A DNA stretch of 64,000 bases from Lutraria lutraria (lineage: Eukaryota; Mollusca; Bivalvia; Venerida; Mactridae). This document shows, piece by piece, positions 24,261 to 35,838 of this stretch (its first letter is position 1; every line of letters begins with the position of its first letter). The notes below the pieces were generated by a model, which was not told the origin of the DNA, ran no database searches, and worked only from the letters and a program-made list of their open reading frames with translations. A program made the position numbers and the translations under genes. Location: positions 32,266,830 through 32,330,829 of the forward strand of contig OZ026833.1 in NCBI GenBank assembly GCA_964023205.1, in the 5' to 3' direction.

Positions 24261-24685
24261 TCAGAAATATAAAGATAAAGACATAAGTATAAACCCAGAA
24301 ATATGAAGTTAAAGACATAAGTATAAAGTCAGAAATATGAAGATAAAGACATAAGTATAAACTCAGAAATATGAACTTACAGACATAAGTATAAACTCAG
24401 AAATATGAGTATTAAAAGACATAAGTAAAAACTCAGAAATGTGCATATTCAAAAGTAAATATAAACTCACAATATGAACTAGCCTATAGAAGTAAATACT
24501 AGTATAAACTCAGAAATATGAACATACAGACATAAGAATAAACTCAGAAATATGGACTTACAGACATTAGTATAAACTCAGAGTACAGAAGTAAATACTA
24601 ACTCAGAAATTTGAACATACAGCAGTAAATATAAACTCAACTCAGAAATATGAACGAATAGACGTAAAGTGAAAGATATAGGTAT
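24261..24685. repeat. Degenerate tandem repeat of about 34-36 bp
   Basis: 'cagaaatatgaa..acagacataagtataaactc' recurs roughly every 34-36 bases with drift and small deletions, starting at 24262, 24296, 24330 and 24364. A G-run at 24702-24713 follows. Confidence 0.8.
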
Positions 24686-25408
24686 ACAAGACGAAAAAAA
24701 TCAGGGGGGGGGGGTGGCCTAGAGGGGGAAGAAATGGCCTATTACACCGGTATACATGTACAGAGTTGAACGTTCTATACATAGCGTGACGTAAGTACGT
24801 TTGTCAGTGCATAGCGCTACCGAAGTGTACACATTGCAGAGAGGAACTGTTAAATTACTCACACTACTTCTTAGAATGGGCCTTAATTCGTAATCAAACA
24901 CTATAATATACTAATTGCCAATTATTTAGCATCTCGGAAAGCTGTTTTAGCGAAGAATTTGCGTGTTTTTTGTTCAATTAGCCGGCTTCTCGAAGTTTTC
25001 TTCCATGACGGGTCACATGACAGGTTAGGCGATTGTCACGTGACCTATCAAGGAAACCGACAAACGGAACAAAAAAGAAAATTCTTCATTAAAAGTGCAT
25101 CGCGAGATGTGAAATCATTCGCTGTTAGTAAATTATACCATATATGATATAAATATACTGTTTGGTTATGAATTATGTCCCATTCAATGAAGTTTTACCT
25201 GTAATTTATCAGTTTCGCTTTAGATTTGTACACGCTGCGATTTTACGACTGTGTGTCTTTTTGTAAAATTTGACCATTTTTTGTGTGAAAAATCTTCAAT
25301 AGCGAGTTTAAAATATCTTTAAAGGTAGCAAAAATATACATTTTCTGTTAGCCTAGTATTGAGTTGCCCAAACGTTCCACTATATATGAGTTAAATAGTT
25401 CGTACTGT

Positions 25409-25459
25409 ATTGCAATAACATGGAAGTTTATGTGTTATAAACTTCCATGTTATTGCAAT
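25409..25459. repeat. Perfect 23-bp inverted repeat with a 5-base loop
   Basis: 'attgcaataacatggaagtt' pairs perfectly with its complement across the loop gtgtt. It lies in the right arm of the 23504-25559 element; the left arm carries only one half. Confidence 0.9.
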
Positions 25460-25565
25460 GCAGTTGGAAAATTCGAATTGTCGAAGTTCTTTCCCTTCTA
25501 TATACATGTATATACGGGATACATGAAACAAAAATTTTTTTTCGTGACAAACCCCTTTGCCCTTT

Positions 25566-25650
25566 GCGTCAAGCAACTACATATTTCAAGTTCAAAATGC
25601 TGCAGTTCGATTACTTGTTTATGAACCCGTTTGAGCCCGAAAGATGTTTT
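25566..25650 (+). mobile_element. Relic of a non-LTR retrotransposon reverse transcriptase
   Basis: In one frame the DNA reads QVQNAAVRLLVYEPV, which resembles the VQNAAAR motif found before the C-terminal LHWLPV block of CR1/L2-like LINE reverse transcriptases. The frame is lost a few codons either side. It abuts the right end of the inverted-repeat element. Confidence 0.4.
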
Positions 25651-25759
25651 AGACAATTTTTTTCAGAAGTCCATCGAGATTCTGTCACAAAACTGACATA
25701 TCTTGAGAGTTTTTCACTTACCTGGCTGATAGTCACCGCGTGTTTCATATAGCATTTAA

Positions 25760-26734
25760 GTCAAAATGTACATGCATTTTTTTCTCTCTTTGTTGGTATT
25801 TCGCTTAAATCAATCAAAGTATTAAAACGGTCCATCCTAGATAGTGTAAGTGAAAAGGTCCATCCCGGATTCATTTTATTGTATGTATGGCAAAGCAGGA
25901 TTCGCAATTAGTGGCGTTTCGCTGGGACACCGTTAAATTCTTGTTACTTTTTAATGATTTTTATCAACAAAATATCAATCGGCGCTCTAAAAAATTTCCT
26001 ACAAGTATTTGCAAAGCTTTAAATACTGTTATGATATCACTGACTTTTAAAATTCATTACACGATGTTCTCTCGGAATTAGATGATAGCTAACGGTGCTC
26101 CGACATTTTGTTTTTGTTGTCTCCGTTTACAAACGACTTGTTTTATCTTAAGATCAGCGGTATAGATAGAAATCGAGCAGTGAGTCGTGACGGAAGGTCA
26201 TGGACTGTTCCATTCTTTAAAATAGGGATAAGTAATACAATGACCAAGTGCATTACTAAACACGACCTTACATTTGTAGGCCACTGTTGGCCTCTTACAT
26301 TTGTAGACCACTGTAAAATGCCTAGCTACGTGGTCATGAAACCAGTGCGCCGCACTAGTAACATTATTAAACTGAATTGTGTTTTTCGTGTCCTTAATCT
26401 TGCCACTATTTTTTTCAAATAATGCATTGCTCGTGATTTCGGTGCATTTATGTTTTGAAAGGTATATATATCATATGCAATCAAAATCAAATTCTGTTCA
26501 AATAATGTTCCTAAGTATGTAGAGGATGTCATGTTATATAACTTAATATAATGAAGCAAAATATTAGATTCTGACAGTGGCTCAAGTACAGATACTGCTA
26601 ATGGACGCAGTAATTGAAATTTCATGAAATTACCTGAAATGAAATTAAATGAAGTACATATGAAATTCATTCCAAATATTGAAATAAAATTTTGCAATAA
26701 TAAAATGCCAAATATCAAATACAAATGGAAAGGA
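25760..26734. other. Intergenic, nothing recognised
   Basis: Open frames of up to about 130 codons exist on both strands but lack any domain pattern; I see no exon. Confidence 0.35.
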
Positions 26735-26830
26735 AAAACGTTAATATGTGTTTCGAACCCATAGCATCTTGACTACCAGGCTTCAAAAGTAAAATGATTG
26801 GCGCCTTTACCGATCGCGCTACGCACTTAG
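26735..26830 (-). repeat. tRNA-like sequence, probable SINE head
   Basis: On the - strand 'gcgtagcgcgatcggtaaag' and 'gctatgggttcgaaacac' resemble A and B boxes. The spacing is longer than in a simple tRNA and no clean cloverleaf can be drawn. Confidence 0.35.
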
Positions 26831-27663
26831 TCTCAGCTATGACGGTCAAATAACTGATATTTATATATTACGGAAACCTACGAAACGTTCCGAAAAGCCA
26901 CTCACCCTACAAAATGGACTTAGCTGATCTTTGATCATTCACAGGTCGTTGTCGGACTATATCAAACTTAGATATGTCGTTATCAAGTAAAATTATTGCT
27001 TTAAAGGTGGATTTTAGTTTAGATTGAATACAGTGTGTAAACAACATTCAGTGTCTTATTGTGTGTGTTTAACAGGTGCCCGTACGTGTTATTTAATCCA
27101 CTAAGTCAATTTGTTATCAACAAATGTGACCGTACCTTTGACAAGCTAATATGTGTACAATACTTGTACATGTACTTTGAAGTGTCTTGTACAATATCCA
27201 TCTCGAGTGATCGACAAATCTTATATGGATACAGCATAAATTGACGAGTAACGGATTAATTTCCCGCGTTATTACTTTTATATTGTTAATATGTTTGTTC
27301 AAGAAAATGTGCTGTATACAAACTCAAACTATTTAAAGATCGTAACATTAACATTTTCATTTCTGCCCATATATTCAAATCGAGCGAAACTGATTGATTT
27401 CTGTTTAATCATATCCGCTAAAAAATTGTTTTCTAAAGATTGATAAATGTTGAAAGCGAAAGGTGAAAAATGTAGTTTTTGAACGAGTCAGTCCAAAAAG
27501 GGATGGTCTTGCCAACGATTTTTGACAAAAATGATCAAGGTGAAAGTGTAGAGCATGGACCAGAAGTGCGTACAGTGGTTCGATACAACGTGGACGGTAA
27601 GATGTCACTTGGATGACTCAGTCCGAACCTAAATTTAACTTAGAGGTAAGGTAGGAATAATAG

Positions 27664-27745
27664 TTGTATCCGCTTGGATAACTCAGTGGTTAGAACATTG
27701 GTCTACTGATCAAGAGGTTGTGAGTTAGAACCCATGGCGAGGCAC
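27664..27745 (+). repeat. tRNA-like sequence, probable SINE head
   Basis: 'ggataactcagtggttagaa' is a good A-box match and 'gtgagttagaacccatgg' a degenerate B box. It lies just upstream of the MITE at 27837. Confidence 0.45.
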
Positions 27746-27836
27746 ACACTGTCTGTGACAAATTTAACTGAGGTTGAATTGTCCGTCAACTTTGAATTAT
27801 GCGGGGCAGCTTGGCAGTAGCTTGCAGATAAAATGT

Positions 27837-28013
27837 GCAGTCAAACCTTTGTACAAAGGTCACACTTGAGAAAGACATAATGTGGTCTTTATTGATAGGT
27901 GGTCTTTATTCGGAGGTCATTTAAAAAAAAAAAAAATTAATGACAGTTTTAAAAGATGGCCTTTATTCACAGGGTGATCTTTATTCGGAGGTGGACGTTT
28001 ACACAGTTTGATG
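27837..28013 (+). mobile_element. MITE-like element, TACAGTC family
   Basis: Begins gcagtcaaacctttgtacaa and ends acacagtttgatgta. It contains a poly(A) expansion at about 27926-27940. Confidence 0.75.
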
Positions 28014-29247
28014 TAGTTAGTACTGGATAAGGTCTAAATGTAATCCAAGGGATTCATTAGGATTACATCCCGCTATGTATGACTGAAATGACGTTAGAAA
28101 TAATAAAGAAAGGAATATTAGTCACGTTTAGAGTTACTTCGTCCTGAAAACACATTTGGGTATTACTAAGTAGGTTTAGAAACTCTTTTTTTCTAAACAT
28201 TTGCTTTTTGAAATCTAAAGTCACGATTCAGCTCTAAGTAGTTCCGCCTATGGCTTTCGTAGACAACATGGAGTTTATTTCTTCCACGGAAGATAACAAT
28301 GACGTTCCTTTGTAGAATGTGGTGGTGTCAGTAACCGTTTTTTTTTAATTGTAAATTTCGTAATGATTACAGTATGAAAAAATAGCTGGTAATACAAAGT
28401 CAACTCAACCAATAATATTGTCAATTAATATATTTGTATACAATTCAAATGAATTTGCATTTTATATACATGTACATTCATTTCATAATAATTATACTAT
28501 AAAGAAAATAATTATACAAGTTAGGTATAACAACAAAATGATGTAAATACAGCATTTAATGTATACATACACATGGTGAACTTCACACGTTCCTATTAGG
28601 CGTAAAAAATCTTTCTGGTTCCATGTCCATAGACAAAAGGGTAGGTAGGCCAGGCTGTTATGCAGGGTAAAAAAGGTGAGAAAGTTGATGCACCGTTCCT
28701 AGGGTCTTATACGAAGCGCAGAGACGAGGGATGGGGGGTGGTATTAGGGCAGGTCTGGTAACAAGAAAACAAACAATGTTCACGTCTTAGGATGGAAAGA
28801 TCGTAGAACAAACATTCACGAAAACAGACGCTTTGTGTAAAGGGAGATAATAAATCGCTGCAATGATGTAATACTGAGGAGTTTCGTCCCTTAGAAGAAA
28901 CGACCATTTGACCTATTGTCCGGAAGTAAAATATCCACAAGCGGATGCCATTTATGAATGTTTATTTCCAGGGGCACACGTCCGTTAGTGCACCGGTGTA
29001 TATAATAATTTTTGGGGCGATACGATTAAAATTGTATTGCAGGAACTTCATCAAAATATGACACACACAGATAACACATCGACGTCAGTAGCGATACATT
29101 GCTCGGAACACCCCAAGAAGATTGTAATCTATCCATGATATCATTAAATGAAAATGTAGTTTATGACGAACGAATAAAAATACGATATATTACATAACAA
29201 TTGGTCTCTGTGTAACGAAATCTGAATGCTATGTCTGTCTATAATGG
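28014..29247. other. Intergenic; a G-rich patch at about 28617-28760
   Basis: The patch around 'gacgaggg', 'ggggggtgg' and 'gggcaggtctgg' stands out in base composition. A - strand frame (28707-28940) crosses it but has no recognisable motif. Confidence 0.3.
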
Positions 29248-29287
29248 TTGCTCTACAGAAGGTCGCTCAGGAGAGGTTGTACTGTAC
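29248..29287 (+). mobile_element. Right-end fragment, TACAGTACAACC MITE family
   Basis: 'gttgctctacagaaggtcgc' followed by 'aggagaggttgtactgta'. Only the terminal 40 bases remain. Confidence 0.7.
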
Positions 29288-29294
29288 AATTAAA

Positions 29295-29424
29295 ACAGTG
29301 ACCAGTTGCAAAGGTTACAATTGGAATAGACAAAATGTGACCTTTATTGACATGTGGCGTTTATTGTTTTCAAAAGAATGGCCTTAATTCTGAGATGGCC
29401 GCTAACACAGATTTGGCTGTTCAT
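29295..29424 (+). mobile_element. MITE-like element, TACAGTC family, decayed
   Basis: The family order is retained (gaccagttgcaaaggttac, then ggccgctaacacag, then tttggctgt), but it is shortened and the ends have diverged. It sits directly beside the fragment at 29248. Confidence 0.6.
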
Positions 29425-29700
29425 TATCTTGTTTTACGCGTCACCAACAAAATAGAACGTAAAAGCTGACATTGTTGGCGCTTTTAAACAGTCCAGGCTA
29501 GAAAAACGACGGTGCTCATTAACAGACTAAATATATCTCAGTGATTGTGATTTAATTCTTGAATATTTTATTAGTTGTTTACGTTTGTATCATAACATAT
29601 TTAATGTACCACATGCGTATGTTTTGGAAATTGATAACACGGACTTTGAACAACAACTTTCAGCAATCATGCAAGAGTGGAATAACAAGAAACTATTATA

Positions 29701-29874
29701 TACAGTGAAACCTCTCCAGAGCGACCCTCTCTTGAGCAACAACTTCCCTTCAACAACATCATGATTTTTCCACTACATGAACTACTAATTCAACCTGTCT
29801 AGAGCAACAACTTCTCGACAACAACATAATTCTGCTTCTATCAAAGGGTGTTGCTTTGGAGAGGTTGCACTGTA
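29701..29874 (+). mobile_element. MITE-like element, TACAGTACAACC family
   Basis: Begins tacagtgaaacctctccaga and ends gagaggttgcactgta. 'gagcaacaactt' is repeated inside. Confidence 0.85.
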
Positions 29875-30253
29875 CATACGTCTGAAACTTGAATATAATA
29901 CTAGAAAAGACCTATGGAATTAAAAGATACATCGTATATATAGTTTTGTCATTTGCATAACAAACGATGGCAATTGATTTGCAATACATTGTTTCGATCA
30001 ATATTTGCGATTCAAAAGTTTACTATTATAGTCTTAATACGGATGTTTCTTTTAGTTGACCCGTATTTGGTACAATACTGTTTTCTATATATAAAACATG
30101 ACAAGGTTACTGTTGTGTGTATGGTGTTCAACAATATGGCTGTATGACAGTTATTGAAGTATAGAACAGTTCAATCACGGAAAGAACATCCCAGGATCAT
30201 ACCGCACATATACCGTAGTTAATCTATTACATGTCGTTTGTTCACCTACAACG

Positions 30254-30625
30254 TTTAAAGCCCCATGAGCTTTTTGCAATAAATATATATGTAAAAAACA
30301 AACATTTGCTGATATTATTCCAAGATAATTATTACCGACCAAACAAGCCATTTTTCTTCTAAAAACACTCATTTCGCTGTGTATTTTGCTTTTGTAAACT
30401 TGAAATATACAGAGAGCGTGACGTCACTTAATGCCGTGTGCATAATATGACTGCGGGAAAACACAGCTGTTCTATTAATAGTATTTTTTTCAATGATATT
30501 GAAAAAAATGAGATAGTGGTTTTGGAAACGTTTTTTCTTGCTATAAAGTATGCACGAGAGGAAAACAAACCGGACTCCTCTGTTATAGAATAAGCAGAAA
30601 CCGATAAATGTATAATGCTTATTGG
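30254..30625 (+). repeat. Interspersed repeat of about 350 bp (copy 1)
   Basis: Starts 'tttaaagccccatgagcttt', then 'gctgatattattccaagata', 'aacactcatttcgctgtg', 'ccgtgtgcataatatgactg', the palindromic 'ttttttcaatgatattgaaa' and 'ttttcttgctataaagta'. Near-identical block order recurs at 51772-52130 (same strand) and 58190-58560 (opposite strand). It holds a CRE-like tgacgtca. No coding frame. Confidence 0.85.
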
Positions 30626-32373
30626 ACATTAACTGAATAAGAGTCGGAATGGAAATTCCGTGTATTTACTGAATAAACGACCACATTACACAACTCGAGA
30701 CACGATTAAACATAAAACCAGACTATAGATATATATTGATGTACACAATTGTTTATTTTTTGAGACACACTTGAATCATTATAATTGTGTCACTCTCGTG
30801 ACAGCGAGCACTCAATTTCATCATGACAACGATCTAACACAGTCTTTGTTCCGGCGACCGAATTGACGGAAAATCATTGCGTGTTTTTATACATTAACAT
30901 TCTGGAAGAACTATGTTGGTCGACGTCTGTACTTCATCAATGTCTTCTGTGAATGAATTAAAATATGTTAACACTAAGCACAGCCTACAGGTATTTTCTG
31001 TTCTTGCATGACCATTCATTAAAAGTTGATAGTCAACGACCGGTATCTTAATTTTGTTATTACATGAGCTTATTCCGTCAAATCCATTATACTCAAATTG
31101 AACGAAATTCGCTTTTTGATATTTGTAATGGTATTATTCACACACGTACACAAGAAAACAATGATAATACATAGGTTAACAATATGATTAATTCTCTTGC
31201 GACACTCGTCTAAACTGGTTGCCGTTCCATGTTGTAGTGCAGCTCGGGTCTATGTACAGACAGAGTTAACGGGAACCAGTTTAAGTTTTCGGCCATGATA
31301 CGATTTGTCTCCCTTCACTGAATTCGTTGTAGTTATTTGCTTGGCCACGGAGCCTCGTTTTAAGAACTAAAAATGACTATTTGTGGAATTATCACAATTC
31401 TGTTTGTCCTTGTGTAAAATGTTCAAAGCCTATGCATTGTGGAGCGGATGAATAACTGAACTGAAATAGAGAACTAATGGATAGATTATTGGAATGATCA
31501 GCACAATCAATCTAATGAAAACATTGATTTCAATGTCTACCGATTCTAGAAAAGAAAATTCAATCAAAAGTAGACAATAGCTTCTATAATTGTCAAATCT
31601 AATGATAAGTACTTTTCATTCACTTTAAGAAGACGTGTTGATATTATTTATCTTTTTATCTTGAAGTAAATGCCGTTTATTGTGTGCTCTGGAGAAATAA
31701 ACACGCTGCATCCAATTATATAAATTTGGTCATTTTTATTAATTGGCTTAAATTTGAGGTTGGGTTAAAAGTTGGGTTAAAGTTTGGTAAAACAATAGTA
31801 TCAAACTGTGGTTAAAAGTGACCTGTAATATGTCTGGGTTTGGTTAAGATAATGCCAAGACCCATGCACTCTTCTTACTAAATCTAGCGTTTTGTATTAA
31901 CAAGAGCAGCCATCTTACTACTGGTTGAAGTTTAGTTAGCTTCTTAACCAAACCTCAAACTCAACCCGTTGGTTAAATTGAACTAATGTTTATAATAGGG
32001 TGAAATCCGTCCCTCTGTTATCATTTGATTACCCATACTATAATCTTAAGCACATGTTTAATAATCCAGCGTAAGAAACTTATTTCACAATAATTACGAT
32101 TTTTCGCAAATTGATGAGGTCATTCACTATTTGTAATAGATTTTCGGAAGATAATAAAATAATTATTGTTGACACTACTACACAAAATTAAGAGTTCCGA
32201 CAAGGAAAATCAAAATAGGTCAACTTTCTGAAAACAAATATGTGACACAGTACCAAATGCATACTGTTACACGCATGATTAATTAGGAGTCATTGTATTT
32301 CATCTAAGTTGGTATTAATCATATTAAATTTACATGTTTTACATTAGTCACCATGGTAACTATAAATACTTAC
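30626..32373. other. Downstream of the last receptor exon traced
   Basis: On the - strand this should contain the final receptor exon and 3' UTR. A weak candidate is 31210-31242 (acceptor ending cccgag, then 10 codons and TAG), but nothing independently supports it. 31730-31980 has 'tttgaggttgggttaa' against 'ttaaccaaacctcaaactca', possibly the ends of another small inverted-repeat element. Confidence 0.3.
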
Positions 32374-32505
32374 GGTGGCTTCCTGTTTATCATTATAATT
32401 GATAGTATTATTAGAATGATCATTAGCAATATTTCCATTTTCACGTTCCATAGAAGCAGCACTCAGCAAGGTCGTGACTGTCTCCGTTGCTTTGATATAA
32501 GGTGC
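32374..32505 (-). CDS. AMPA-type receptor exon 15 (of those traced): cytoplasmic tail
   Basis: 44 codons following M4 (APYIKATETVTTLL at the start, NYNDKQEAT at the end). The acceptor is tattttcag; the donor is gtaagt in phase 0. It is polar and rich in Asn, Thr and Glu, as expected for a cytosolic tail. Reading past the donor would add nine residues before a stop (VSIYSYHGD), a possible intron-retention terminus, but the donor is a strong consensus, so a further exon is expected. Confidence 0.85.
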
Positions 32506-32907
32506 CTGAAAATACATGGAATCATTTAGCTGAATAACATTAACCATTTTAGTGCCGTTAAAGATTTCTTCAAATCGACCAATTAGATGGTTTATTAATA
32601 GAAGAACTTAAGTTATATGAATGTGAACAAATTTAAGGCCTCTTCATTGTTATCATAAACTAATGAGTTGAGATTCCGCATTATATGTGACGTGTCGGGA
32701 GAAGAATAACATTTTTTTTCAGTGAAAAAAAAACCTTACGACGTCTAAACATGGAGTTGGTGCATATAATATGGCTTTGTTCTTGGTATTCATTCGTCCG
32801 TAGTCATCAGCATCATATACTAGTAATTGCATACATTTTTATAATAAGAAACGATAGCATGTTATTGTCGATAATCAAGCCAAAACAGTTTGTAATATTA
32901 TCTACAT

Positions 32908-33091
32908 ACAGTGCAAACTCTTCAGATTGGCCCTCTCTTGAGCAACACTCTCACTTAAACAACAGCATGTTTTTTCCCAACCGTACGATTTAAAAAAAAT
33001 ATTTTAACATCTCTATAGAGCAACAACCTCTCAACAACAACACAGTTTTTGTTTCTTCCAAAATATGTTGCTTTGGAGAGGTTTCTCTGTA
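32908..33091 (+). mobile_element. MITE-like element, TACAGTACAACC family
   Basis: Begins tacagtgcaaactcttcaga and ends ggagaggtttctctgta. It lies in the intron between exons 14 and 15 of the receptor gene. Confidence 0.8.
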
Positions 33092-33291
33092 TATCGAAGT
33101 TGATTACGTAGACTGACTGGTCTATGGTATGCTCATTCTAGACCATTAAATGTTAATAGTCGTACATCTGTCTAGTCATAGACTAGTTACGATGAGACAG
33201 TGAACCATAATAACTGTAAGTGAAAAAAAAAGAATATTTATTTGAATAACTTCCAGTCAAAGCTTAACAAAGTAATTAGAAGGACACTTAC

Positions 33292-33426
33292 CTTTTCTAA
33301 AAATTTAGTTTTCGTGCATAGAAACTCAAAACTAGCGATGATAACAGCTATTGCGAGACCACCAACTAATATATAAAATATACCAGCAACATTACTGAGT
33401 GATAATTCTCTTTTCCCCGAGGATTC
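33292..33426 (-). CDS. AMPA-type receptor exon 14: M4 segment
   Basis: 45 codons, phase 0 at both ends. LSLSNVAGIFYILVGGL is the conserved approach to and start of M4; the hydrophobic segment continues through AIAVIIASFEFLC and ends in basic KTKFLEK on the cytosolic side. Acceptor ctatttcag, donor gtaagt. Confidence 0.95.
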
Positions 33427-34067
33427 CTGAAATAGACATTGAAATATAAGCCACCTTGTAAAAAGTACAATTAAACACTGCCTAGCTACCTTCGATTTTA
33501 AGTTCGGCATTTTACACCACTTATTAACAGACCGGATTTCTTCTAAAACCATATTTAAAAATGAGACAACCTTCACAATTATAGGACTTATTTTTAGTAT
33601 TTTTTTACATATAAATATTACACTGCTCAACTTTTATAATCGTATACCTAGATTTTTGAATATCCTTTAGGTGTCTGTGTGTGTCATAATTTTTATCGTG
33701 TCGCTTCAAAACAGTATGACATACACTGGTGCACTGATGGACGTATGCACAAGGACCTATGCTATGTAAAATGTTGTAATATCTTATTACAAGTGAAGCT
33801 TATGATAAAATAAATTGACATTATACGCTTTATCTGGAAAATATCAAATAAATAGATAGTCCTGTTCATATAATTATTTAGAATATATCATTTGATTGTT
33901 TAAAAGTTGAGCAGTGTATGTTAAAATCAAGACTTTACTATCAATATCATATTTCAGTCTTAAACAGAAGCTTGTAAAATCTAACTGTTGTAAAATTTGA
34001 TGTTCTATTATCATACACATGAAAGGCTAGCTAAGAATTCAGAACAAAGTATATATAATTATGTTAA

Positions 34068-34322
34068 TATCAAACATGGGCAAAAACACTAGGCTTATAC
34101 CACGTCATTTACCAGACACTCTCATGCATATGTATGCTTATATCGAACATGGACAATATATTAGGCTAATATCCCGTCATTGGCCTCTTACGTAATCTAT
34201 ATACAAAATATATATGTTTCAAACATGTTAAAGAGCATTTAATCTTCTACTCCAGCATTTCCCAGTCGCTCTCAGGTTATGTATGATTACATCGAACATG
34301 GACAAGAGAAAATCAACTTTAC
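34068..34322. repeat. Degenerate tandem array of 70-79 bp units beside exon 13
   Basis: 'atatcgaacatgg' and variants start units at about 34068, 34138, 34217 and 34289. The units also carry '(a/c)gtcatttaccagacactctc'-type sequence. In the fourth unit this segment is the 3' end of coding exon 13 (34323 onwards). See the matching finding. Confidence 0.7.
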
Positions 34323-34428
34323 CCCGTCATTTGCCAGACATACTCCTTTATCTTTCCACCATTGACGTTTTAATTTCGGCAAGGTTCCATCCTCCATTAA
34401 CATAAGTACAGCCATATTCATCATGTCA
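34323..34428 (-). CDS. AMPA-type receptor exon 13: flip/flop-equivalent module
   Basis: 106 bases: one base completing a Ser codon, then 35 codons including MNMAVLMLMEDGTLPKLK and QWWKDKGVC. It aligns with the alternatively spliced flip/flop segment of vertebrate AMPA subunits, which controls desensitisation at the S2 dimer interface. Cys of KGVC is the expected disulphide partner of Cys in EPCDTIKV (exon 12). Acceptor aacattacag, donor ggg|gtaaag. I see only one full version of this exon here, so no flip/flop choice is visible; partial look-alikes lie next to it on the downstream side. Confidence 0.93.
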
Positions 34429-34740
34429 CTGTAATGTTAAGACTCTAAGATCAATCAATTGTAATTTAGAGCATACCAGGTACTCGGTGCCTACACCAAG
34501 TGACTTTCCATCTGCGTGGAACAAAATTAGTATACAAACGTTCGATCCAGATAACATTTTCTTTGATATTTTCTCTAATACATATAAAGTGGAGAGCCTA
34601 ATTAAAATAATTGGCACATACACATAATTCGTTTTGGAGAGAAATCGGTATTTTTTAAGATTATGGCATATCACAGCAATTTCATATCACTCAAATACGC
34701 GTTCGCCACATTCTTAAAAAAATACCGATTGTGCTTTCAG

Positions 34741-34904
34741 CCAACTCTGAATAAAGACCATCATGTGGGTAAAGGCCAATATATGAAAACTGTCATTGGT
34801 TATTTAGAAGAGACTGACCTCTGAATAAAGGTCATCTGTCAATAAATATCACATTTTGTCATTCCAAAAATATATTAGACCTTTGTTCACAGGTTTGACC
34901 GTAT
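34741..34904 (-). mobile_element. MITE-like element, TACAGTC family, inverted
   Basis: Reverse-oriented copy ending 'gttcacaggtttgaccgta'. The left end is eroded. It lies in the intron between exons 12 and 13. Confidence 0.7.
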
Positions 34905-35593
34905 TAAAACATAAACTGTTCATTTGTCCTTGACAAAAATTCTACATTTTATTGTTTACTCGTTTTTACACATATTTTTCACACTTCACTAAAGCAAAAC
35001 ATAGTATACCAGTGCTTTCAAAGTCAAAGTCAAAATTCTTTTATTACACTCATATCACTTTCATGACAAATGAGGGAAAATTCAGACATTTGAATCATTC
35101 ATTACTGAACAATGTAATGACTTGAACAGTTCGTCAAATCTACGAATAATCAAAACTTGTTTGCAAAACACGTCACAATGAAACTTTAATGAACACATGT
35201 CACCTTAAACATTGTTTCGACAAATTGTTACCATGTAAAATTCATATAAATTAAACATGACAAATTTAGTAGATTTACAGACAGTACAGATATTCAGAAC
35301 TTCTAATATCCTATCAGAACTTTCTAAAGATGAATTCATAAATTACTGTAACAAAATTCCGGAGTTTTGTTGAACATATTTATATTATTTTGTTACTTCG
35401 TAAATGTAATACCGTATATAAATAAAAGTAGTGTCATTTCTATTTATGCGCAGACATGTTTTCTTTCGAAATATCTCAAACATTTTTATTTTTTTTAAGT
35501 CGAATTTTCTAAATCGGGAAATATTTAAAAGGTTCCGAAAACTTCCTGCATGCTATAACGAGAAACAACATTTCTGCATTTAGCCACACATAC

Positions 35594-35838
35594 CTATATT
35601 TTGAATTCTTACGTGTTGCAATACCATATCCTTTGGAATTCAGATTGTTCCCCACTTTTATGGTGTCACATGGTTCTTTGTTGTTGTTGTACTCATTTAG
35701 AGGGGATTCCAGTAGATAGGCATACTTGCCCTTTGACTTTTTAACTCTCTCAATACCCTCTTCATTTGTTTTAACAAATACAGTTGGATTAGATTCCATA
35801 AATTGAAACATTCGTTGGTATGTAGGTACCCGTGTGCT
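35594..35838 (-). CDS. AMPA-type receptor exon 12: S2 ligand-binding lobe
   Basis: 81 codons plus two bases. SKGKYAYLLESPLNEY contains the glutamate-contacting Glu; EPCDTIKVGNNLNSKGYGIA is the conserved lobe-2 strand region. The donor is tatag|gtatgt, splitting an AG|T (Ser) codon at the position equivalent to the vertebrate R/G editing site. Acceptor ccttttcag. Confidence 0.95.

Larger units (their letters stand above)
23504..25559. mobile_element. 2.06-kb element with long (about 270 bp) inverted terminal repeats
   Basis: The left arm runs from 23504 (caaaggtgtttgtcacgaaa) to about 23772; the right arm runs from about 25288 to 25559 (tcgtgacaaacccctttg). Shared blocks in inverted order include 'ttctatatacatg', 'acttcgacaattcgaatttt', 'gttattgcaatgcagt', 'atttaactcatatatagtg', 'aaatgtatacttttactacc' and 'tactgaagattttt'. 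The interior holds tandem repeats (23945-24256 and 24261-24685) and no transposase. It could be a fold-back element or a TIR transposon that has lost its gene. Confidence 0.8.
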
